13,531 nucleotides of DNA from Clostridiales bacterium. GTDB taxonomy: Bacteria > Bacillota > Clostridia > Oscillospirales > Acutalibacteraceae. This document shows, one piece after another, positions 1 to 5,379 of this stretch. The notes under the pieces are model-generated. The model worked only from the letters and a program-made list of their open reading frames with translations. It was not told the origin of the DNA and made no database searches. Position numbers and translations under genes: made by a program. The stretch is from the NCBI GenBank assembly GCA_012516295.1, contig JAAYWU010000332.1:1-13531 (forward strand), written 5' to 3'. Each line of letters begins with the position of its first letter. Within the stretch, counting starts at the first letter, position 1.

Positions 1-545
1 TCAAGACCGAACCCCGCATTATGATTCCGCTCGTAGGCGAGGAGAAGGAATTGAAGTTTGTTAAGGATGTTGTCACCGAGACAGCGGACAAGATCATCAA
101 GGAGGCCGGCGTTGAGCTGAAATATCAGGTCGGTACCATGATCGAAATTCCGCGCGCCGCTCTGACCGCTGACGAAATTGCCAAGGAAGCCGAATTCTTC
201 AGCTTCGGCACCAACGACCTGACCCAGATGACCTTTGGCTTCAGCCGTGACGATGCCGGCAAGTTCCTCGACTACTACTATGAGAACAAGATTTACGAGT
301 CCGATCCGTTTGCTCACCTTGACCAGAATGGCGTCGGCAAGCTTGTTAAGATGGCTGTTGAACTCGGCCGCAAGACAAGACCCGAAATCCACCTGGGCAT
401 CTGCGGCGAACACGGCGGCGACCCGACTTCCGTCGAGTTCTGCCATGAGGCCGGCCTCGATTATGTTTCCTGCTCACCGTTCCGCGTGCCGATCGCACGT
501 TTGGCCGCTGCACAGGCTGCTGTTAAGGAAAAGAGAGCAAAATAA
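1..545 (+). CDS. ppdK: Pyruvate, phosphate dikinase, C-terminal fragment
   Basis: Reversible conversion of pyruvate, ATP and phosphate to PEP, AMP and pyrophosphate; cytosolic, central carbon metabolism of anaerobes. The reading frame is open from base 3 to the TAA at 543-545, so about 180 residues of the C-terminal PEP/pyruvate-binding TIM barrel are present. Family landmarks seen are IMIPLVGE at the start, [11 protein letters not shown], the strongly conserved FGTNDLTQM, and [10 protein letters not shown], whose Cys is the catalytic acid/base of this family. The ending [17 protein letters not shown] is the usual PPDK C-terminus. The N-terminal phosphohistidine and ATP-grasp parts lie upstream of the window. 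A strong terminator follows, so this is the last gene of its transcript. Family identity is very secure. Confidence 0.94.
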   Translation, partial: KTEPRIMIPLVGEEKELKFVKDVVTETADKIIKEAGVELKYQVGTMIEIPRAALTADEIAKEAEFFSFGTNDLTQMTFGFSRDDAGKFLDYYYENKIYESDPFAHLDQNGVGKLVKMAVELGRKTRPEIHLGICGEHGGDPTSVEFCHEAGLDYVSCSPFRVPIARLAAAQAAVKEKRAK

Positions 546-601
546 GTTCCTTGTTTCTTAAATAGAGATACGCCCTGCCTGCTCAGCGGGCAGGAATGAA
601 G

Positions 602-638
602 AACCCCCAACCGCGGGATTTCCTGCGGCTGGGGGTTT
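602..638 (+). terminator. Rho-independent terminator of ppdK
   Basis: A long GC-rich hairpin: AACCCCCA pairs with TGGGGGTT and CCGCGGG with CCTGCGG (one G-U), loop ATTT, with a single mismatch step. It ends in TTT then CGTATTT. A smaller inverted repeat (CCTGCC/GGCAGG, 575-595) lies just before it. It sits about 57 bases after the ppdK stop. Confidence 0.85.
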
Positions 639-723
639 CGTATTTACTACGAGAGCGTTCTCTTTAATATACTCGAACGACCTTTTGCTCCTTTCCCCGC
701 CTGCGCCTTTATTTCAGGCTTAC

Positions 724-749
724 TGCGCGCTTTGACGGCGCGCAATTTT
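724..749 (+). terminator. Second hairpin with short T tail
   Basis: TGCGCGC (724-730) and GCGCGCA (738-744) form a perfect 7-bp stem with a 7-base loop, followed by ATTTTA. It could be a backup terminator behind ppdK or insulate the promoter at 772. The short T tract keeps confidence low. Confidence 0.35.
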
Positions 750-771
750 ATATGCGGGAAAAATCCGTAGC

Positions 772-800
772 TTGACAAATAACAGAACATGGAATATGCT
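772..800 (+). promoter_or_regulatory. Sigma-A promoter for the 949 membrane protein gene
   Basis: TTGACA (772-777), a 17-base spacer and TATGCT (795-800): a full-consensus -35 with a one-mismatch-class -10. Transcription would start near 807, giving a leader of about 140 bases before the ATG at 949. The stretch 546-948 holds only the ppdK terminators, this promoter and the leader; no gene is seen there. Confidence 0.7.
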
Positions 801-827
801 AATTAATACAAATAGCCTTATAAAAAG

Positions 828-864
828 GGCCCAAAAAAGTGCTGCGAAGCACGGGATTTGGGCC
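828..864. other. Nested hairpin in the 5' leader
   Basis: GGCCCAAA (828-835) pairs with TTTGGGCC (857-864), enclosing a second hairpin GTGCT-GCGA-AGCAC (839-852). Read on the plus strand it lies in the leader made from the promoter at 772-800 and is followed by TCTGTCTTTGTG, not a real T tract. Read on the minus strand it is followed by CTTTTTAT and would make a plausible terminator, but no minus-strand gene is seen upstream of it. A weaker hairpin (CCGAAG/CTTTCGG, 890-920) follows in the leader. No riboswitch or T-box signature was recognised. Confidence 0.45.
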
Positions 865-948
865 TCTGTCTTTGTGTAATCCTTTTCTGCCGAAGTGATT
901 TAAAAATTTTTTGCTTTCGGAATATGTTTTTACGGGTTGGTGTATGTT

Positions 949-1404
949 ATGAGTAAGAAACAGGTCAAGGGAATTGTTATCCTGCTGCAATTGTTTTTAA
1001 TCGGGGCGCTGTTCCTTCCGGCGGGTACCATCATTGGGAGCGCGAAGAATCAGGACGACGCAACGTTGAGCGTGTTTCGCATGATGGACCGCTACGCGGG
1101 GATGGGATTTGCCGACGACGCGCGGTTTTATATGATTTTTGCCGGCCTTTTCCCGGCGGCGGTTATCGTTTTGCTTCTGGTGCTGAAGGAGCGGAAAAAC
1201 TTTGAGGCCGGGATTATCCTAAGCGCGTTTTATGCGACGGCTTCTGCGTGCTTTTACTCCGCGGCGAAAACAAAGATGGTCGATTATGCGACCATGACGA
1301 TTCTTCCGAATCTGATCATTCTGGTATCCCTTCTCTCCTTAGTTATGCTGATCCGGGGCTTTTTTATGGATTGCCCAAAGGATGCCGCGAAAAGGAAGAA
1401 TTGA
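949..1404 (+). CDS. Four-helix membrane protein of unknown function
   Basis: A 151-residue protein not recognised as a member of a named family. Four hydrophobic segments are visible at about residues 8-30, 58-79, 86-104 and 114-138, with short charged ends (MSKKQVKG at the N-terminus, DCPKDAAKRKN at the C-terminus), so a small integral membrane protein with both ends probably cytoplasmic. The ATG at 949 was chosen because Lys-rich MSKKQ directly precedes the first helix; in-frame GTG (940) and TTG (937) lie close upstream and the Shine-Dalgarno is poor (ACGGG at 932-936), so the start is uncertain by a few codons. It has its own strong promoter (772-800) and structured leader, and its TGA stop is part of the -35 box of the following tRNA promoter. 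It appears monocistronic. Confidence 0.75.
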   Translation: MSKKQVKGIVILLQLFLIGALFLPAGTIIGSAKNQDDATLSVFRMMDRYAGMGFADDARFYMIFAGLFPAAVIVLLLVLKERKNFEAGIILSAFYATASACFYSAAKTKMVDYATMTILPNLIILVSLLSLVMLIRGFFMDCPKDAAKRKN

Positions 1405-1429
1405 CAAACCCGCTGCGATATTTTATAAT
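1401..1429 (+). promoter_or_regulatory. Perfect-consensus sigma-A promoter for tRNA-Arg
   Basis: TTGACA (1401-1406), 17-base spacer, TATAAT (1424-1429). Both hexamers match the consensus exactly, as is common for stable-RNA genes. The TGA within TTGACA is the stop codon of the preceding membrane protein gene. Predicted start near 1436, about 78 bases before the mature tRNA. Confidence 0.87.
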
Positions 1430-1448
1430 AAGTAAGTTATCTGCTTGT

Positions 1449-1479
1449 CCCCTTCCAAAAGCGCCGCTTTTACAAGGGG
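1449..1479 (+). other. Hairpin in the tRNA 5' leader
   Basis: CCCCTT (1449-1454) pairs with AAGGGG (1474-1479) and AAAAGC (1457-1462) with GCTTTT (1466-1471), separated by a 2x2 internal loop, with a 3-base apical loop. It would form in the precursor upstream of the RNase P site. Role unknown; no T tail suggests it is not a terminator. Confidence 0.4.
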
Positions 1480-1513
1480 AGCCGGCGCGTTGCCCCACCC
1501 GAAATTTTGATAT

Positions 1514-1590
1514 GTCTCCGTAGCTCAGCAGGATAGAGCGTTCGCCTCCTAAGCGAAAGGCCGCGCGTTCGAATCGCGCCGGGGACGCCA
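1514..1590 (+). tRNA. tRNA-Arg, anticodon CCT (reads AGG)
   Basis: A complete 77-base cloverleaf. The acceptor GTCTCCG (1514-1520) pairs with CGGGGAC (1580-1586), with one T-G pair; the discriminator is G1587 and CCA is encoded at 1588-1590. The D stem is GCTC/GAGC. The anticodon stem TTCGC/GCGAA holds the loop CTCCTAA, giving anticodon CCT at 1548-1550. The variable loop has 5 bases, and the T stem GCGCG/CGCGC has loop TTCGAAT. CCT pairs with the arginine codon AGG. Confidence 0.97.
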
Positions 1591-1635
1591 AAACGCGGGT
1601 CGTCCAAAATAAAGGGGCACTCGCTGGGTATGAGT

Positions 1636-1670
1636 CCGCGCCCGGAGTTTTCCGAGCGCGGTCTGCTTTA
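1636..1670 (+). terminator. Hairpin between tRNA and CPBP gene, possible terminator
   Basis: CCGCGC (1636-1641) pairs with GCGCGG (1656-1661) and inner CGGA with TCCG, loop GTTT, then TCTGCTTTAT. The stem is strong but the T tract is interrupted, so it may be a leaky terminator of the tRNA transcript or a leader hairpin of the next gene. Confidence 0.42.
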
Positions 1671-1715
1671 TAGCGGCAAATGTGTGGAAACAGGGATAAC
1701 ATAAAGGAGTATTTT

Positions 1716-2732
1716 ATGATTGGTTCACCTTACGGTCCGTACAATCCATATTTCGACCCTTCGCTGTATATGATGGCGCAGGATGAAAAACGTCAGTTAA
1801 AACGAACATCGAACGCCCTGTGCTGGTTGCTGATCGCATCGACAGTTTTTCTCTATGCGATTTCCATCGCCGGCAGGGTGTATTTAAATGTGGTCGGCTA
1901 TACGGCCGATTACACCAACCCGGATTTCCACGGCTTCACGCCGGTATTGTATTATCTGTTGAACGGCGTAACGTATTCAGCCGGGCTGGCGATCCCCGCA
2001 TTCTTGTATTTATCCATTTTCCGCATTCCGCCCGCGGAGGTGCTCCCGTTTCAAAAAAACGGCTTTTTGAAAACCGGCGCGTGCGTCCTTTTCGGCGTGG
2101 CGGTGTGCATGCTCGCGAATATACCCGCCAGCATTGTTTCCAATATTGAAAATATGTTCGGGTTTGACACCGACCTGTCCATGCCGTTGACGGACGACCC
2201 GGCGGTGCTGATTCTGTTTTTCATTACCATAGCGGTCGCCCCTCCGATTGTTGAGGAGCTGATCTTCCGGGGAATCGTTCTGCAAAGACTGCGGAAATTC
2301 GGCGATGGTTTCGCCATTGTGGGTTCCGCCCTGCTGTTCGGCCTGTTCCACGGGAATTTGGTGCAGATTGTGTTTGCGTTTATCGCCGGACTGGTGATGG
2401 CTTTGGTGGATGTGCGCACAAATTCCCTCCTTCCATCCATACTGATTCATTTCTGCAACAATGCGATTTCCTTTGTGCTCACCGTTGTCCAGCGGCTTTA
2501 CGGGGACACCGCGGGGTCCTACCTGAATAACGCGGTGTTCGGCGCGGCCGTGCTTTTGGGAGTCGGTTCGCTGGTCTATCTTTGGGCAAAGGACCGGAAC
2601 TTCTTTCAAGGGGGCGCGGGAAACCCGGTGTTCCGCACATCGGAAAAGATAAAGACGCTATTCTTGAATTTCGGAGGCATCGTCCTGCTGATTTACGCTT
2701 TTCTGTCCTCCGTATATACGCTGACACAATGA
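1716..2732 (+). CDS. CPBP-family intramembrane metalloprotease
   Basis: A 338-residue polytopic membrane protein of the CPBP (Abi/CAAX-like, PF02517) family. The three family motifs are present: EELIFR (E180, E181, R185), FGLFH (F208, H212) and HFCNN (H245, N249), which form the intramembrane active site. Hydrophobic segments lie near residues 35-55, 72-100, 118-142, 162-178, 198-230, 240-258, 274-290 and 318-334. The N-terminus is Tyr/Pro-rich (YGPYNPYFDP) and presumably cytoplasmic. The ATG at 1716 is chosen because AAAGGAG (1703-1709) precedes it at good spacing. It overlaps tadA by four bases (ATGA), so the two are probably translationally coupled. The substrate is unknown; relatives act in CAAX processing, bacteriocin immunity or as scaffolds, and nothing here decides between these. 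Confidence 0.9.
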   Translation: MIGSPYGPYNPYFDPSLYMMAQDEKRQLKRTSNALCWLLIASTVFLYAISIAGRVYLNVVGYTADYTNPDFHGFTPVLYYLLNGVTYSAGLAIPAFLYLSIFRIPPAEVLPFQKNGFLKTGACVLFGVAVCMLANIPASIVSNIENMFGFDTDLSMPLTDDPAVLILFFITIAVAPPIVEELIFRGIVLQRLRKFGDGFAIVGSALLFGLFHGNLVQIVFAFIAGLVMALVDVRTNSLLPSILIHFCNNAISFVLTVVQRLYGDTAGSYLNNAVFGAAVLLGVGSLVYLWAKDRNFFQGGAGNPVFRTSEKIKTLFLNFGGIVLLIYAFLSSVYTLTQ

Positions 2733-3199
2733 CGGGCAGGGACGAAGCCTTTATGCGTGAGGCTTTGAAGTACGCATACGCAGCGGCTGAGGAAGGCGAG
2801 GTCCCGGTCGGCGCGGTGATTGTGAAGGATGATCAGATTATCGCCGCGGGGCGCAACCGCCGCGAAAGCGGGAAAAACGCGCTGTGCCACGCCGAGCTGG
2901 AGGCAATTCACAGGGCTTGCACCCTTCTGGGCGGATGGCGGCTTTGGCAGTGTGAGCTGTTTGTAACGCTGGAGCCCTGCCCCATGTGCGCCGGGGCGAT
3001 TATCAACGCGCGGATTCCGCGAGTCGTTTACGGGGCAAAGGATGGAAAAGCCGGTTCCTGTGGCTCCATTGTGAACCTGTTTGAACTGCCGTACAACCAT
3101 AGGCCCGAACTGGAGGGCGGCGTGCTGGAACAGGAATGTGCGCAGGTACTGCGGGATTTTTTTAAAAAGTTAAGAGATAAAAAAGAAACCTCCGGGTAA
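2729..3199 (+). CDS. tadA: tRNA-specific adenosine deaminase TadA
   Basis: Deaminates A34 to inosine in tRNA-Arg(ACG), allowing one tRNA to read CGU, CGC and CGA; cytosolic zinc enzyme. The 156-residue length is typical. The cytidine-deaminase fold motifs are HAE (H54, catalytic E56) and PCPMC (C84, C87) for zinc binding, preceded by GEVPVGAVIV and followed by INARIPRVVYGAKD, all diagnostic of TadA. The ATG at 2729 overlaps the stop of the upstream protease gene and has no Shine-Dalgarno of its own, so translation is likely coupled; an ATG eight codons later (2753) is the alternative. The stop codon lies in the loop of the terminator hairpin. The tRNA-Arg(CCT) upstream is not a known TadA substrate. 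Confidence 0.95.
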   Translation: MTGRDEAFMREALKYAYAAAEEGEVPVGAVIVKDDQIIAAGRNRRESGKNALCHAELEAIHRACTLLGGWRLWQCELFVTLEPCPMCAGAIINARIPRVVYGAKDGKAGSCGSIVNLFELPYNHRPELEGGVLEQECAQVLRDFFKKLRDKKETSG

Positions 3200-3216
3200 C
3201 CGGAGGTTCTATTTCT
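3187..3216 (+). terminator. Terminator of CPBP-tadA, overlapping the tadA stop
   Basis: AACCTCCGG (3187-3195) and CCGGAGGTT (3200-3208) form a perfect 9-bp stem. The loop GTAA contains part of the TAA stop, and the tail is CTATTTCT. A second terminator follows within 20 bases. Confidence 0.7.
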
Positions 3217-3224
3217 ATAATAAT

Positions 3225-3254
3225 AAAAGAGGAGGCGGAAGCTTCCTCTTTTTT
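3225..3254. terminator. Bidirectional terminator
   Basis: AAAAGAGGA (3225-3233) pairs with TCCTCTTTT (3244-3252), with an inner GC-GGAA-GC cap. The plus strand ends in T6 and the minus strand in TTTTATTATTAT. It serves tadA on the plus strand and the small minus-strand ORF that ends at 3256. Confidence 0.82.
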
Positions 3255-3255
3255 G

Positions 3256-3351
3256 TTAACGAAAATGCTGGTGGTTACGGTTAAACCTGCCGAAGGTATT
3301 CAATAAAATCAGAAGACCAACCATAATGCAAAGAGAACCAACGCCGCCCAT
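3256..3351 (-). CDS. Candidate 31-residue membrane peptide
   Basis: A short ORF on the minus strand encoding a Gly-containing N-terminus, one hydrophobic helix (LCIMVGLLILLNTF) and a basic, Asn/His-rich tail (GRFNRNHQHFR). Support comes from context: a promoter-like pair at 3404-3432, an AAAGGGG ribosome binding site 8 bases before the ATG at 3351, and a terminator immediately after the TAA. An in-frame ATG at 3378 would give 40 residues but lacks a well-spaced site. No family is recognised. Single-pass peptides of this kind include toxins, regulators of membrane complexes and spore peptides; the sequence does not say which. Confidence 0.5.
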   Translation of the reverse strand: MGGVGSLCIMVGLLILLNTFGRFNRNHQHFR

Positions 3352-3403
3352 TCTGGTTTCCCCTTTCCGCGTTTTCATCCATCCCATCCGTTTTTTCCCC
3401 AAT

Positions 3404-3432
3404 ATTCTATCATTTTTATTCCTTAGAAACAA
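3404..3432 (-). promoter_or_regulatory. Putative sigma-A promoter for the 31-residue ORF
   Basis: On the minus strand TTGTTT (3432-3427), 17-base spacer, TAGAAT (3409-3404). The -10 differs from consensus at one base and the -35 is weaker. Predicted start near 3397, about 46 bases before the ATG at 3351. Confidence 0.45.
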
Positions 3433-3466
3433 GACCGCAAAAGCAAAAAGAGGGGAAAAACAGGAA

Positions 3467-3492
3467 TCGGTGTGACAATTTTGTCACACCGA
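3467..3492. promoter_or_regulatory. 26-bp palindrome, probable operator (site 1)
   Basis: TCGGTGTGACAA (3467-3478) and TTGTCACACCGA (3481-3492) are perfect 12-base inverted repeats separated by TT. There is no T tract on either strand, and a degenerate second copy lies at 3570-3594, so a dimeric regulator binding site is more likely than a terminator. It lies roughly 70-95 bases upstream of the predicted start of the 3614 operon. Confidence 0.65.
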
Positions 3493-3525
3493 CCCGGGGA
3501 AAATAAATCTCTACAAGAAAATGCA

Positions 3526-3554
3526 TTGCAATTATGATTCTTCTTGGATAATAT
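3526..3554 (+). promoter_or_regulatory. Sigma-A promoter of the region-4 module
   Basis: TTGCAA (3526-3531), 17-base spacer, TAATAT (3549-3554). Start predicted near 3561. It lies between the two operator-like palindromes and about 50 bases before the first gene. Confidence 0.62.
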
Positions 3555-3569
3555 GAAAATTAGAGAACA

Positions 3570-3594
3570 CCGGTTGACAACTAGGTCACACCGG
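3570..3594. promoter_or_regulatory. Degenerate second operator copy (site 2)
   Basis: CCGGTTGACAACTAGG (3570-3585) followed by TCACACCGG. The left half CGGTTGACAA matches site 1's CGGTGTGACAA with one base missing; the right half shares GTCACACCG exactly. It falls just after the predicted transcription start, where a bound repressor could block elongation or loop to site 1. A TTGACA lies inside it but has no -10 at proper spacing. Confidence 0.55.
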
Positions 3595-3613
3595 GGAAAC
3601 AGAAAGGAGTATT

Positions 3614-3817
3614 ATGAATTATAAGGAGTGGGGAATGGATTATTTGGAAGAAGCGGAAAAGCTGAAGGCGCGGCGGGTTCCTTTGCGAAAGATGGCCCGA
3701 ACCGCGGACCATGAAACCGCCGCTCAGCTATACCGCAGGGCCGCTCTGCTGAACGACATGTACCTGGACTGTCTGCATACCGGCCGGTATTTAACGCAAA
3801 GCGGGGCGAGACGATGA
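3614..3817 (+). CDS. Small charged protein upstream of a region-4 protein
   Basis: A 67-residue soluble protein, strongly helical in appearance and rich in Glu, Lys and Arg (DYLEEAEKLKARR, AAQLYRRAALLNDMYLDCLHTGRYL). It has no membrane segment or recognised domain. The ATG at 3614 follows AAAGGAG (3603-3609) at optimal spacing. Its TGA overlaps the ATG of the next gene (ATGA, 3814-3817), so the two products are made together and may work as partners; that partnership is inference. It lies under the promoter at 3526-3554 flanked by the paired palindromes. No function is assigned. Confidence 0.72.
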   Translation: MNYKEWGMDYLEEAEKLKARRVPLRKMARTADHETAAQLYRRAALLNDMYLDCLHTGRYLTQSGARR

Positions 3818-4113
3818 GAAGGAAAAGCAATTTAAGCCTTGACCTTTTCGGGGACAGGCTGAATGTTCCGACCCAAACGGACGACGACGGGGCGGAACGC
3901 AAAAAAATGCTGCGGGTTCTTCGCAGCGCGATGGAGGGGGAATTGACGGAAAGACAGAAGGCTTGTGTACGGCTCCGGTATTTTGAAGAGAAGAGCGTTA
4001 GCGAGGTTGCCGAAATCTTGGGGGTTACGCCCTCGACCGCTTCAAAGCATCTGAAAAAAGCCCGCGCGCGGCTGGGAAAGATTATGGGGTATTCTTTCCC
4101 AAGGCTGAGCTGA
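3814..4113 (+). CDS. Lone sigma-70 region 4 helix-turn-helix protein
   Basis: A 99-residue protein. Residues about 43-90 match sigma-factor region 4: LTERQKACVRLRYFEEKS followed by VSEVAEILGVTPSTASKHL and KKARARLGK, the helix-turn-helix that reads -35 elements. No region 2 is present and the first 40 residues are unlike one, so it is unlikely to act alone as a sigma factor; it is better read as a DNA-binding regulator or half of a split factor. It is translated from an ATGA overlap with the 67-residue partner. Candidate targets are the palindromes at 3467-3492 and 3570-3594, which would make the module autoregulatory, but this is inference. The ArpU-like phage regulator group is an alternative relative. 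Gene end faces mnmA convergently. Confidence 0.85.
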   Translation: MRRKSNLSLDLFGDRLNVPTQTDDDGAERKKMLRVLRSAMEGELTERQKACVRLRYFEEKSVSEVAEILGVTPSTASKHLKKARARLGKIMGYSFPRLS

Positions 4114-4130
4114 TTTGCCGTACTTTGCCG

Positions 4131-4152
4131 CCTTTCGGGCGACACCGAAAGG
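4131..4152. other. Short perfect hairpin after the region-4 gene
   Basis: CCTTTCGG (4131-4138) and CCGAAAGG (4145-4152) with loop GCGACA. There is no T tract on either strand. It lies 17 bases after the stop of the region-4 gene and may protect the mRNA 3' end or slow polymerase. Confidence 0.4.
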
Positions 4153-4177
4153 AAAGAAAGCTTTGGTTTAACCTGTT

Positions 4178-4249
4178 CGAAACACAAGGTGCAGTTTCCG
4201 CCCCGCCGGGCTTGCCCGGAGGTTGGAACTGCACCTTGTTCCTGTTTCG
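4178..4249. repeat. Long inverted repeat between convergent genes
   Basis: CGAAAC plus ACAAGGTGCAGTT (4178-4196) pairs with AACTGCACCTTGT (4227-4239) and GTTTCG (4244-4249), interrupted by a 4-base bulge TCCT. Inside it lies a second stem CCGGGC-TT-GCCCGG (4206-4219). The whole would fold into one long cruciform-like hairpin. It sits between the region-4 gene and mnmA, which converge, and so probably ends both transcripts, although neither strand has a good T run. It could also be a copy of a dispersed palindromic element; no target-site duplication is seen. Confidence 0.6.
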
Positions 4250-4302
4250 GATCGTACGGAAATGCGCACCGCCTGCATTGCGCGGGAAACGGCCCAAGAG
4301 CG

Positions 4303-5379
4303 CTATTCGTCCGCTTGAATCGTGCCGCCGCCGACCACAAGATCCCCGTCGTAAAACACGACGGCCTGTCCCGGTGTGACGGCGCGCTGCGCTTCCTCGA
4401 AATCCACGCGGACCCGGCCGTCCCCCAGCGGGATAAGGCGGGCCTTCGCGGGCGCGGCCTGATACCGTACCTTCGCGGTAACGTCCATCTCGGTTTCCAG
4501 CGTGTCAAATGGGATAAAATTCAAATCCGCGGCGACAAGCGAAGACCGGTATTGGCTTCCTTCCTCGCCGAGCGTCACTTCGTTATGTACCGTGTCGATT
4601 TTTGTAACGTACATCGGCTTTCCGAAGGAAACGCCCAGCCCTTTGCGCTGGCCGATCGTGTAATGTGTGATACCGCGGTGGCGGCCCAGGATATTTCCGT
4701 CCGCGTCGACAAAGTTGCCCTGCGGCGCGGTTTTTCCCGTATAGCGCTCAATAAATCCGGCGTAATCGTTGTTTTCCACAAAGCAGATTTCCTGGCTGTC
4801 CGGCTTGTGGGCAACGGGCAGCCCGGCCTCCTCCGCAAGTGCGCGCGCCTGCGGCTTGGTGTAGCCGCCCAGCGGCATCAGCGTGTGGCTGAGCTGGTCC
4901 TGTGTAAAGGAGTACAGGACATAGCTTTGATCCTTGCTGGCGGGAGCCTTGCGCAAAAGCCAGCGCCCCGCGGCGTTCTGCTCGATTATGGCGTAATGGC
5001 CGGTGGCGATATAATCAAAATCCAGCTCGCGCGCGCGGCGGAGCATGGCGTCAAATTTAATATGGCGGTTACAGGCGATGCAGGGATTGGGCGTCAGCCC
5101 GGCTTCGTACTGGGCGGCGAAATAATCAATGACATTTTTTTCGAAGAGTTCGGTAAAATTCAGAACCAGATGGTCAATCCCCAGCTTGTAGGCGACCCTG
5201 CGCGCGTCGTCGATATCGTCGAGCGAACAGCAGCCGCCCGCGGCGCTTTGTTGCATGTATTTGTCCGGGCGCAGGCGCAGGGTTACGCCGGTTACGTCAT
5301 AGCCGGCCTTTAAAAGCAGAAGGGCGGCGACGGAACTGTCCACGCCGCCGCTCATGCCAAGCATTACTCTTTTTTTCAT
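4303..5379 (-). CDS. mnmA: tRNA-specific 2-thiouridylase MnmA
   Basis: Forms 2-thiouridine at U34 of tRNA-Lys, -Glu and -Gln using ATP and a persulfide sulfur passed from a cysteine desulfurase; cytosolic. The 358-residue length is standard. The PP-loop GMSGGVDSSV (residues 8-17) binds ATP; the two catalytic cysteines are C100 in NPCIACNRHIKF and C199 in SQEICFVEN, at the family's usual spacing; GHYA and ASKDQSYVLY are further family motifs. The C-terminal beta-barrel runs from about residue 255. The ATG at 5379 overlaps the stop of the preceding minus-strand gene (ATGA) without a strong ribosome binding site of its own, so translation is likely coupled. The gene ends facing the region-4 gene, with an inverted repeat between them. 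Confidence 0.96.
   Translation of the reverse strand: MKKRVMLGMSGGVDSSVAALLLLKAGYDVTGVTLRLRPDKYMQQSAAGGCCSLDDIDDARRVAYKLGIDHLVLNFTELFEKNVIDYFAAQYEAGLTPNPCIACNRHIKFDAMLRRARELDFDYIATGHYAIIEQNAAGRWLLRKAPASKDQSYVLYSFTQDQLSHTLMPLGGYTKPQARALAEEAGLPVAHKPDSQEICFVENNDYAGFIERYTGKTAPQGNFVDADGNILGRHRGITHYTIGQRKGLGVSFGKPMYVTKIDTVHNEVTLGEEGSQYRSSLVAADLNFIPFDTLETEMDVTAKVRYQAAPAKARLIPLGDGRVRVDFEEAQRAVTPGQAVVFYDGDLVVGGGTIQADE

Noticed and set aside
807..948. T-box or known riboswitch in the leader
   Set aside because: No T-box sequence, no recognised aptamer core, and the downstream gene is not of a class usually controlled this way.
3467..3492. Reading the palindrome as a CRP/FNR-type site
   Set aside because: It contains TGTGA and TCACA, but they are separated by 8 bases instead of the 6 of the CRP consensus, and the conserved arms extend further outward.
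4178..4249. Miniature transposable element
   Set aside because: Inverted repeats are present, but there is no flanking target-site duplication or recognisable terminal sequence.
3612..4508. A 298-codon minus-strand frame across the region-4 module
   Set aside because: It is antisense to two overlapping genes with good ribosome binding sites and crosses the long inverted repeat.
4189..5313. A 374-codon plus-strand frame opposite mnmA
   Set aside because: It lies antisense to mnmA, has no ribosome binding site or domain-like sequence, and its composition is that of a reversed GC-rich gene.
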